DNA from: Xestospongia bergquistia
Taxonomy: Eukaryota > Porifera > Demospongiae > Haplosclerida > Petrosiidae
Length of the DNA: 64,000 nucleotides
Assembly: GCA_963965975.1 (NCBI GenBank)
Contig: OZ014423.1
Coordinates: 2,728,001-2,792,000 of the forward strand
Reading direction: 5' to 3'
In this document: positions 1 to 13,100 of the stretch, one piece after another
How the letters are laid out: every line of letters begins with the position of its first letter
How positions within the stretch are numbered: the stretch's first letter is position 1
The notes under the pieces: model-generated
Databases searched by the model: none
Told to the model about the DNA's origin: nothing
The model's input: only the letters and a program-made list of their open reading frames with translations
Made by a program: the position numbers and the translations under genes

Positions 1-413
1 TAAACAAGACACACCCTGCAAAATGAACCAATAAATTTTTAACAGTAATATCACACTACAATATGATATATATACTCCACAATATTTATATAGACTTACT
101 ATGGCTGCTAGCTTAGATGGGAGTGAGTGAAAGAGTCCAAAAAAGAGTTGTACAGTGGAGAACTCTCTAAATAAGGGTCTCCATCCAGTAGGGATCTGGA
201 CAGTACTTAAGTCATCTGATGACTCATCAGTGGAGTTACCAATAAAATCAAAGGACAAACATGCTGAAGATAGCTTGAGCAACCATTCTATGAGAGTATG
301 CTATAGAAAAAAACTAATATTATCACAGACTAAAAGAATGAAATATATTCTAGTAGATCATAATAAAAACAGAACAATATTTAGTAAATATTTTATAATG
401 TAATATTATTTAC
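1..413. other. XPO7 intron, no recognised exon
   Basis: This stretch follows the last visible XPO7 donor site (413-412 on the minus strand) and should be intronic. A plus-strand open frame at 155-403 has no recognisable motif and no coding signature, so I do not call it. Confidence 0.6.
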
Positions 414-1308
414 CTGTTGGTCATCAGCAATGTTAATTTGCCTCAGTAAAGTACAAGAGAGTGTAAAAATATTAAAGAGGGATTCATCTCGAAAGGATCC
501 TGCCACTTTACGATGTTTTGCCAATGAGCGTGTACTTTCTAATGTATTCATTTCCTGTACTAACTCATATAAAATTTGAATACCAACAACACAATGAGCA
601 ACAGATCCCTAAATGAAGAATTAAAACGACAACTGTCAATCCATCAGGATAATTGAAATATTCTTACCTGTAGAAATGTACTAACTTCATCCAAAATATC
701 ACGAAATAAAAACCCTTTGTTTTTGTCCGAGTCAAACCAGCCATGTTTACTAATACGAGCAACTAACTGGACTAATGCTCGTGTTACATAATCAGCTAAT
801 CCAACACGAGAACTTAAATACCGGAGAACATAATTCCCTGAATGAAGAAAAAAATTAGGACTAAAATGAGCTCCAAGAAATATGTGAGTAAAGGCAAGGA
901 ATAGAACCCAGATGATGTTTCTATTAACACATATAGGACTTACTTAATTGAAGTCGATCTTGAGCTGACAATGAGCTTGTAGGACTAGTCACTAACTTTG
1001 TTAGAGTAGACGCTGCTAATAGTAATGCATAAGGAGACTACATAGGATCAGAAAACAATAACATAACAAATTAAAATTAACTCCTAAAAATCTCACTTGT
1101 GAGTTTTCAAGTAGTATCTGACACTGAGGTAAAGAGTTAGGTGACTCTGAGAAGGCTACTAATGTCTTTTCAGCCTGCTGTCTGGCAGCCATGTCATTAG
1201 ACTCGTATAACTGCTGACACAGCAGTTCTAGTTGCACTAACTGTAAAAAAGAAATGTCGAGTTATGTCTTTTGCAAATTAGTGTCTTGAAACTTACTTGA
1301 TCTTCCAT
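414..1308 (-). CDS. XPO7: Exportin-7 (XPO7/RanBP16-like), 5' part only
   Basis: This is the amino-terminal part of an importin-beta family nuclear export receptor. Five exons are readable on the minus strand: 1297-1308, 1097-1240, 944-1037, 668-837 and 414-608, all with GT..AG borders and consistent phases. The start is the ATG at 1306-1308, giving MEDQ before a very short first exon. The protein opens with LVQLELLCQQLYES, followed by AEKTLVAF and later RNYVLRYLSSR and ARISKHGWFD. These match the exportin-7 order of conserved segments (importin-beta N-terminal domain, then first HEAT repeats). Family knowledge says exportin-7 carries folded cargoes out of the nucleus with RanGTP. The gene continues beyond the left edge, so about 200 of roughly 1,090 residues are present. 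It is divergent from RNASEH2C, with 178 bp between the ATGs. Confidence 0.9.
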
Positions 1309-1486
1309 GGTGTCTGCTTGTCTGTATGGCACAAGTTAAGCAGTATACGGAGTAATACGGACAATCAGCTGTCCCGCCTGTAAATAAACTGGTATGTTCA
1401 TTCATTAATATCTATCTATGAAAACTAACTGCAGAGAAGCTCAATCTCTGTACTATGTTTAAGAACTTTTTGCTTTATACAGTTTG
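1309..1486. promoter_or_regulatory. Putative bidirectional promoter XPO7 / RNASEH2C
   Basis: 178 bp separate the XPO7 ATG (minus) from the RNASEH2C ATG (plus). The RNASEH2C ATG sits just after a plausible 3' splice site at 1482, so a 5'-UTR intron may lie here. No clear TATA box is visible. The shared-promoter role is inferred from spacing only. Confidence 0.5.
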
Positions 1487-2351
1487 ATGTCTGGGCAAGT
1501 GAAAGACGGTATACCTCTTGACTTTCTTACTGAGACCACACCCAATTCATGTGTCCACTCTTTGCCATGTCATGTCAAAACTGAGGCAGGGAAGCAAGAT
1601 GTAAATGTCACTAGCTATTTTGAGCCAATGGTTGCAAATACTCCCCAAACTATGGCAAATGGAGAGAAAGGTAGGTCTATGTTAAGCCATATTTAATATA
1701 CTTGTCATTAACTGTTCCCCAAAAATATTTCTTTGTCTTTGTTTTTAAATCATGGCTCTAAACACAAAAGAATTTGTAGTAATAATAAAATTATAGTGAA
1801 GTGTCAAAGGAAGCAATTGACCTGGAACATGTAACATTTTGAAAAATTGTTTAAGATTTTGGATCTTGATGGGTAAAAAAAACTCACAAAAGAAAGTTAA
1901 GGACAAAAACCATTTCCCATTATTGTACAATAGTATGGTTTTGAATAGCATGAATAATGTGCTTGTTAGTTCTTTCAGCTTCTTTACGTGGCAGGCCATT
2001 ACTAGGCATACAATTACAACTACCACAAGAATACAAAGGTACCTCTTATATAGCAAGTAATTGCTATGATTTGTTAATTGTATAGGTATTGTCATATCAG
2101 ATAGGTCAAATCAAAAGATGTCTATTGAATCACAATTCTCTTATCTACATCACTGGTGCCTGGATACACAACCTTCAGCAGATGATGATAATATTCGCAC
2201 ATTACAATGGCTAACTGTAGCTAACTCTGTAAGTAAACATGGTTATCAAAAACATTGTTTTAAATAAATTATGCAGCTTCATCAACCAATCCTGATGTTT
2301 TCTAAAGATGAACAAAAGCATACAAATGATTTAGAAACACCTAGTCAATAG
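1487..2351 (+). CDS. RNASEH2C: Ribonuclease H2 subunit C
   Basis: This is the small accessory subunit of RNase H2, which removes ribonucleotides and RNA/DNA hybrids in the nucleus together with the catalytic A and the B subunits. Four exons join cleanly: 1487-1670, 1979-2038, 2086-2228 and 2277-2351, total 462 nt, 153 residues (human protein 164). Diagnostic segments are HSLPCHVK followed by YFEP near residues 24-45, and the core SLRGRPLLG at the exon 1/2 junction, matching the conserved FRGR motif of the family. The next segment, PQEYKGIVI, corresponds to the strand after it. The start ATG follows a possible 3' splice site. The stop codon at 2349-2351 lies 22 bp from the stop of the convergent FHA gene, so 3' UTRs must overlap or be extremely short. 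Confidence 0.88.
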
Positions 2352-2373
2352 AAATGTCATTTTTTTGAAAAAT

Positions 2374-5300
2374 TCAATGAAAATGGGATGTAGGATAATA
2401 GTGATGAGATACCCCCCCATAATGTGGGGGGGAGTCATAATCTTCACTGTAATACACTTCTTCTGAGTCATCATCATCATCATCATAATGACTTGGACCT
2501 AATCCATCCCAGCTAAGACCACCCATCATTGGACTATCTCTGTCTTTTGCCATCCATATCAAGTTACATTTGTTCTTTTCAACAAACTTGTCTAATAACT
2601 TCTCAATTCTACGGTTTCCACGGTGACGACCATTAACAACAATACAGTCCACATTTTCTGAGAGGCACACTGGTCCATGTATTTGTACCTAAAGAAGTAA
2701 TATAGCATTATCATGACACAATGGGCTGTACCTCCTTGTAATGTGTGATCATTGTTGATTTCATATATGGTTTGCGTTGAGTGGCCACATCAAGTATCTA
2801 TAAATCATATTCTTGGATGTCATACCACCTGTTGGTAAGTGTGTGCAATGTACTTACTGCTGTCAATTCAGGATCAGAATATTCATTAAGAACATTACCA
2901 TAATGTTCACAACAAGAGAGTTTGACTGATGATGATGATGTGTCCATGGAAGCAAAAGTAGTACGTAGACGAACTTTTTTCAACTAGAGAGATAGGCATA
3001 TTTAAAAGACAAATAAATTATTGCAAAATATACTTGAAAGAAAGAGTCTCCATATGAGTAACAGCACCGAACTCCATGAGGGTCACCAACAATATTCAAT
3101 ACCCCATACTTTACTCTCTCCATAGGTAGACTGCTGTCGTATATATTATTGAAAATATTGTTCTAGAAGAAAGACATACCCTCAAACACTCATAATTCCT
3201 TAAGTTAGTCAATTAGTTGCATTTAGACAACATTTTAAATTAAAAGTTCTCACTTCCCATCCTCTTCTCGCACTGTGGTCACAAGACCCACCACCTGAAC
3301 CAATCTCAAATAAATTACGATAATGAGTATCTTTTACTAAATGATGCAGCACCCTATCCAAATTAATGTGAATAATTATTGGAGCACTATTTCTAACCCA
3401 GTGCAGCACTCTAAAACAAGAGGGAATTATACACCTAGTGAAAGAGATAAGAACACTTCTCAATCTCTTACTTCTGCAAGTCTTTGGGTGTGTAGCCTAA
3501 GTTAATAACTCTCATACAAAGATCAGGATAATCTTCACTAGCTTCTTTTTGTGAAATTTGTCGAACATAATCAACTGCTTCTTGTTGTGTGGATGTTAGC
3601 ACTGACATAGTAAGTGCATCAACCTAATAATAGAGTTATAGTGAATCCTAATAATTGTTCCACTGACATCATGTGCAGATGGTAGAAAGTCCTTAAAACG
3701 TTCTCTTGAGCCTAACAAGTCTCCAGTGCAATGAGAGGCGTGGCTAATGAGCTTACTCAGTGGAAAGTCACAGAAACACATCATGCATCGTTCAAGAGGT
3801 TCAGCCCCTTCTTTGACTCTTTCTTCACTTTCTCTTGTACTTCCAATTTCCTCCACAGTTGTAATCTACAGAAATGTTAACAGCAATTACTATCAGTGAA
3901 CAATTTAAACTGATTTCCAGCTCATCCAATCCTATTTTGTCTAAACATTTGACACTGAAAATGCTAAACCATCATGTACTTTTTAACAAAATGAGTGAGT
4001 AATATTGTCACAACCACTGAGATTACCACGGTCATGATTGAAACCAACTAGTTACCCAAATCAAGCAGGTAAATATACTACTATCAATCTAATTGGAAAC
4101 ATACCTTGCTTCATCTAGTCTTTAGTAATGATTATGAATTACTTATGTCAAACATGCAGTGTATGAGGGTTGAAAGCTCTGCAAAATAAGAAGCTACATA
4201 CTTCCTCTTTTTTCTTTAGACAAATTGATGTGTGTTCTATTAGCTCTGTAAGTGGATACTCTTCACAACAATAAATACATTCAGTTAATTCAATAGGTCT
4301 ACAGACAAAGAACAATTTATCCTCATAAGTATTATGATAGAAACATACCCATCAGGAATGTCAACATGTTGACTAGTAGACTGACAAATTTTAACATGTT
4401 GTATTAGATCAATGATGTTAAAATTACATTGACAATGAGGGCACTGCTCTTGAGACAACTCACGAGAGAGAGGAGCTGGAGATAATGTACATTTATTACC
4501 AGTCCTGTCCATAGGACTCTGATTAGACTCTTTCACTTTTTTGGTTAGTGATTCTTCAAAATCATTTTCTTTCCTCTCAGAATAACTCCTTTTCACTAAT
4601 ACATCTTCTTTGACTCTTTCTTCACTTTCTCTTGTACTTCCAACTTCCTCCACAGTTGTAATCTACAGAAATTTTAACAGTTAAGTTAGCAATTACTATC
4701 AGTGAACAATTTAAACTGATTCCTAGCTTATTCAATCCTATTTTGTCTAAATATTTGACATTGAAAATGCTAAACCATCATGTACTTGTTAACAATAACC
4801 AAATGCAGAGTTTTCAACCTTTTGTTACTAAAATGAGTAATATTGTCACAACCAGTGAGATTACCAAGGTCATGATTGAGCCAACTAATTACCCAAATCA
4901 AGCAGGTAAATACCGTACACCAGGATTTATTGGCAACTGATAAAATTTAGCAAATTTTGGCAAATCACCAAATTAAATAACAGTCAAAATTTATCACATA
5001 TTGCCACACCCACAGCATATTGATCCACTGTATTACTTGGCTCTGCTACACAAGGTAAGTTTTCTCCAACAATAGCATTCCATTTCACATTTCATACACA
5101 TGGTAGCCTCTAACAACAGAATCAAATCTATTTTATTTCATTAAAGTGGGTGTGGTAACAAGACATGTTCATCAAATTTAATCTCGCCAATTATAAAATT
5201 TTACAATTCCACCAAGTTTTATCGTCGCCAATAAATCCCGGTATACAGTATACTACTATCGATCTGATTGGAAACATACCTTGCCTCATCTAGTCTTTAG

Positions 5301-6326
5301 TAATGATTATGAATTACTTATGTCAAACATGCAGTGTATGAGGGTTGAAAGCTCTGCAAAATAAGACACTACATACTTCCTCTTTTTTCTTTAGACAAAT
5401 TGATGTGTGTTCTATTAGCTCTGTAAGTGGATACTCTTCACAACAATAAATACATTCAGTTAATTCAATAGGTCTACAGACAAAGAACAATTTATCCTCA
5501 TAAGTATTATGATAGAAACATACCCATCAGGAATGTCAACATGTTGACTAGTAGACTGACAAATTTTAACATGTTGTATTAGATCAATGATGTTAAAATT
5601 ACATTGACAATGAGGGCACTGCTCTTGAGACAACTCACGAGAGAGAGGAGCTGGAGATAATGTACATTTATTACTAGTCCTGTCCATAGGACTCTGATTA
5701 GACTCTTTCACTTTTTTGGTTAGTGACTCTTCAAAATCATTTTCTTTCCTCTCAGAATAACTCCTTTTAACTAATACATCTGGAGTAGTAGTCTCTTGGG
5801 TAACCGTTGATGACACTCTTTCATTACTTTTACTATTTGGAGACTGATCTAATCTTTGACAGAGTACTAGCTCGTCTTCTGTAACACCTTGACATAGCAT
5901 GTATTGATACTTAAAACAGTCACTGTGTGTTGGAGCTAAGAGATAGATTATATCTCCAATATTTATCTCTGTAGGACTACGATGCTTCAGTTTGTACACA
6001 CCATAGGAAGACAAACATGGCAACAGATCATCTGAAGGCTTATGTGGTTTCAACCATGTACCATTAGAACTATGATCCGTAATAGTGCAATACAGGCGAC
6101 AGTACCTATTAGATGGCAAAAGAGCGCTCTCATCTTGACCCTCGATTTTCTTTGTATACTCGCCTACTTCCTGAACAGTTGCTTTCTTTTTCACCTCCAC
6201 ACGACTAATGGATAGAATACAATGTTTACTACTAATGTTAGAATGTGATGTGACAATGTCTGAAGCTGCAAGTCGTCCAATCCAACAAACTGAACCATTC
6301 TTGAGAGATTTCAAGCATTTAGCCAT
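2374..6326 (-). CDS. FHA / five C2HC zinc fingers / DUF3626-like protein
   Basis: Eleven exons on the minus strand (5524-6326, 5377-5473, 4349-4662, 4202-4298, 3668-3865, 3472-3623, 3254-3410, 3034-3162, 2858-2983, 2732-2797, 2374-2688) join to 2,454 nt, 817 residues. Residues about 15-140 form an FHA phosphothreonine-binding domain with GRLA, SSKHC and DHSSNGTW. Five short C-x2-C..H-x3-C fingers resembling UBZ-type ubiquitin-binding fingers follow near 236, 275, 374, 412 and 464. Residues about 504-780 resemble bacterial DUF3626 proteins: STQQEAVDYVR, HYRNLFEIGSGGG, YGVLNIVGDPHG, YGDSFF, RLRTTFA and QIHGPV. The tail is rich in Asp, Tyr and His. Fingers 3 and 4 come from a recent internal tandem duplication. 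The FHA domain and fingers suggest signalling or DNA-damage work. The function of the C-terminal domain is unknown to me, and the DUF3626 assignment is by recalled motif pattern. Confidence 0.78.
2412..2432. repeat. C7/G7 hairpin inside the last FHA-gene exon
   Basis: Eight bases CCCCCCCA (2412-2419) face TGGGGGGG (2425-2432) across a five-base loop. The sequence is coding (Pro-Pro-His-Tyr-Gly-Gly tail), and it lies 36-58 bp from the stop codon. Confidence 0.7.
3812..5778. repeat. Internal tandem duplication within the FHA gene
   Basis: Segment 3812-4608 is repeated as 4609-5778. The second copy is longer because of a 336-bp MITE plus its TA duplication. The copies differ by only a few substitutions in the finger exon, so the event is recent. 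Both breakpoints lie inside exons: one in the large first exon, one in the fifth exon. The result is a fused exon at 4349-4662 that starts like exon five (EVGSTRESEERVKE) and continues like exon one (DVLVKRSYSERKE), with the frame kept. Confidence 0.85.
4913..5248. mobile_element. TA-flanked MITE (Tc1/mariner-like)
   Basis: A 336-bp element has imperfect terminal inverted repeats of about 25 bp (CCGTACACCAGGATTTATTG at the left; CTGTATACCGGGATTTATTG reading inward from the right). It is flanked by TA at 4911-4912 and 5249-5250. The duplicated intron at about 4066-4085 shows the same flanks joined through a single TA, which is the empty site. No coding capacity is seen. The TA duplication fits Tc1/mariner mobilisation. 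Confidence 0.85.
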
Positions 6327-6372
6327 TACAGAGAGAGTTAAAATAAATAAGTGCACGCCCACTTTTAAACAA
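6327..6372. promoter_or_regulatory. 46-bp gap between FHA gene and GOT1 start codons
   Basis: The two ATGs are on opposite strands with 46 bp between them, and no upstream in-frame ATG exists for the FHA gene. The core promoters of each gene must therefore overlap the other gene's 5' UTR or first exon. A shared promoter is inferred; no TATA box is seen. Confidence 0.5.
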
Positions 6373-9553
<3,181 letters not shown>

Positions 9554-10158
9554 AAAAATAGATGTATATCGCTTATTTATTAAATCTAGACTCCCATATG
9601 ATTTGTGCTATATTATTATTATATTCAATATTATTGATACTGTAGCATTATAGTTAACCAACTGCTGTTTATTATGTTTGTTTACATATAATAATTTGAC
9701 GTCAATGTACTTGGAATGTACTTGCGTTTTGTGTACCTTACTGGTTGTCACTTTATGTTAAAGTTGTGCTACTACACATTTTAATTTCCTGTATATGGGT
9801 ATGGTAATGTGTACTGATGATAACTAGAGGGTGTACCAGACTGCACCCTCCATATTATAAACATTCCCATTGTCACATGGAGTCCATTCAAATCTTGAAG
9901 GAAATTGTCACAACATTGAGGGAAGAAACCACTGGAGGCTAGTGTAGTTGATGTAAAACAACACACATGCTCTATTTAGTGAAATATTAATGCAGTGTTT
10001 AATTCACCATAAGATACACAGGATTATTAGTCTTGTACCACACCTCTTTAGAGCTGGGTATGTATATAATAGGAATATTGTTAATAAACATCAATATTAA
10101 AGTGAAGTGACATATAACGTTATCATTGTACCCAAAAATAAAACCAAAACTACAACAA
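9554..10158. other. Convergent intergenic region GOT1 / TKS5
   Basis: This region holds the 3' UTRs of two converging genes. A small hairpin, GAGGGTG with its complement, lies at about 9826-9849. No open frame with coding character is seen. Confidence 0.6.
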
Positions 10159-13100
10159 TCAAACTGGTTCTAAAAATGATGAAGGTGCCCATCCCTTTTC
10201 TGATCCATGTTGAACAAACCACCAGCCACCTGATGTCTTCTCTAACACTTCATAAATTTGTCCAGCAACTAAATTAATGCCTGAGTCTTCATAGAGAGGA
10301 ATGGTATAGTCACTTATAGCTCGAAAACTGTTCTCTGACACTTTAGGAGTTGAGACAGATTTTTTACTGGAAACTCTGGAAGGGGGAGGAGGTTTAGGAC
10401 GGTCAGGTTTATTTGATGTCTTTTCAATAAAAGTTGAAGGAACCCATCCCTCCTTTCCTTTAATACGTACAAACCACCAGCCTTCTTCAGACATCTCTAA
10501 AACTTCAACATTATCTCCTTCTTTAAAACTGAGAGAACCCTCATCATCACCAATGTAATCAGCAATAGTAACATACAAAGGTTTACGGTTTAGTGCTGGA
10601 CTATTTGATGGTCTGGGAGGTGGAGCTTTCTTAACACTTGGAGCTGCCTGTGGCCTCTTAGGTGGTAACTTCCCACCAGTAAGTGTAACTTTCCCACTAC
10701 TGGGTAGAGTAGGTCTTGAAGGGATAGACTTTTCTCTCTTAGCTGGTAATGGTTTTTTGCTCTGAAGTGCATTTTCTAATTCACCTAATTTGATTGTCTG
10801 AGTTGAAAATGGACGTATATTGGAAGGGGATCTTGTTGGAGGTGGTGGCTTTTCCCTAGTGGTTTTCGTTGGCATCAAAGTAGTTGTCTGTGAAATAGGC
10901 CTTGGGGAATCTAAAGATTTTTGTGGAATAATGATATTTTTACGAGGAGTTGGTTGGGGAGATGAGGGTTTTTCTTCTTTTTCTTGAGCTGCCAAGAGAT
11001 TCTCATTAGATTTACGAAGAAACTTCATTCCTAGTTGTGAATTATCTTTTGATTTTGGTTTAGGAGGAGGAATGAATTCTTTAGGACGTGGGCGGAGTGG
11101 GGGAGGAGATTTGGTTAGTCGAACATTATCCGTGTTCTCCACCTCTCTTACAGAGTCACTACTGGAAGACCGTTTGAGAGAGTTGCGAGAAATTGATAAT
11201 TTCTCACTTTCAGCTGATTTCGTGGGAACTCTCCGTGGTACAGATGGTTTAATATCAGAGACAGTAGATGACTGGCTTATAGCAAGGTCTTCTCGTGATG
11301 GTCTAGAATTTAATTTTGGATTAGATATTCCTTTCGACAATACTGCTGCCATAGCAGCAACTGTTGATGTACTGTCAGCACTTTTTTGATAGCTGACAGG
11401 TTTTTTAGCTACAGGTGGTGGTTTGGGGTCTGTTGTAGTAATAGTAGTAGAATTGGTGGTGGTGGTAGTAGTAGTGTTGAGACGTAATATGTTCTCACTG
11501 ATATCTTTATCTTGTGATTTGGTTGGTTCAGATCTAGAATTACTGAATGGTGTAGGTTTAGATAGAATTGCTCCAGACTTGGAATTTGACAATGCGTGTA
11601 TCTTTCCAGCAGTGACCACTTTAGGTTCAGGACTCCTTGAAGGTTTAACACCTGCTTCTGACTTGACACTAATTGAAGAAGGCTTAGTGCTAACTGGTTC
11701 AGGCTTAATGCTGGACTTCTCTGTCGGTGAAGCATACCCATGAGGGCGGTATACTCTCTCTAAATATGAGGAAGGCACCCATCCTTCCTCTCGGTCCATT
11801 TCCACAAACCACCATCCAGATGGATTCTTAGTAATTACAGAGACTTCTTTACCAGCAGAAAAGCTTAATCCATCATGGACCTCAGATTTAAAATCAGCTA
11901 ATGTCATATAATGTTCACTCAGTGTCTCATAGTCATGAAACACATCTTCATCACTATCACTGTCATCATCAACTGAACGTTGTGGTGTCTGTACAGGGTC
12001 AGGTATTTCTTGATAGACACCATCTGCTGGTGTTTCATAGTTTTCAGAAGATGATAATCTTGTAAGTGCTGTTAAAGTTTTATTTTTATGAGTCTTTTTC
12101 ACTTGAGGTATGGTAGGTGGAGGTCTTCGAACTACAGATTTCTATAGAGAAAAGAGTGATAATGAGAAAATACAAAGTACCATATACCTTGACTTGAATA
12201 GTTTCTTTCCTTGGAGTTGGAGCATAAATTGCTAAAGTGAAAAAATAGCAAAATCATTCTAATAATATAAATAATGATATGCCTCTTACGTTCATCAGCG
12301 TATAGGTCTACTCCTGGTTTGATACTAAAATTTGCAATAATATTTGTAGCTTTTTGAGGCTTAGCAGGACTTGGACGTGGACTTTTGGGTCTGGATGCAG
12401 AGCCACTACTAAGGATAGTAGCATCTACAGCTTCTTGAACTGTAGATACAACCTAACAAAAAGGGAAAATTCAACACAGCAAATGCAGGGTGGAAGTGTT
12501 AGAGGTCAAAGTTTATACTTACCTGAGTTGGTCCACCAGATTCATGAGTTAAAGTACCATAATAACGAGTCAAATAACAAGCAGGGACATAGCCATCTTT
12601 ATCATGATACCTAAACCAATTTAACCAACTCTATAAGTTAATAAATAGCTTAGATACCTGGCTTTCCACCATCCATCTAGTCCCTTTTGATATACTTCTA
12701 CCAGAACCCCTCGCTCAAAGCTTATTTCATCAGGGTTTTTAGCAGTATAATTACTTGTTGTAATGCATACTTCCTCCTCACCAGGCTCTAATATAATGGG
12801 CTAGTATATAGAGTCATACATTTGCACATACATATAGTGGTAATACCTTTGATGCTTCATTTTGTCCATAAATAGGTTCCAAATACGTAGCTGGTACCCA
12901 TCCTTCATTGAGATCATCCATATGAACAAACCACCATCCTGAAAACAACAGTAACTGTAAAATAACTGACGTTGTTGATTTAGTAGTAATAATAATAAAT
13001 AATACTTTCTACTAGTATAATTATTCTAATATATAAAATCCTTGGCATTGTTTTTTCAAGTTCAGTTGACAAATAAATTATACGACATCACATGTGAATG

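Noticed and set aside
155-403. 82-codon plus-strand open frame
   Set aside because: It lies in an expected XPO7 intron, has no motif and a composition like surrounding AT-rich DNA.
1745-2095. Open frames on both strands inside RNASEH2C
   Set aside because: They cross intron borders of a well-supported gene and carry no motif.
11409-11743. Plus- and minus-strand frames opposite the TKS5 linker exon
   Set aside because: They are shadows of the long Ser/Pro-rich exon in other frames.
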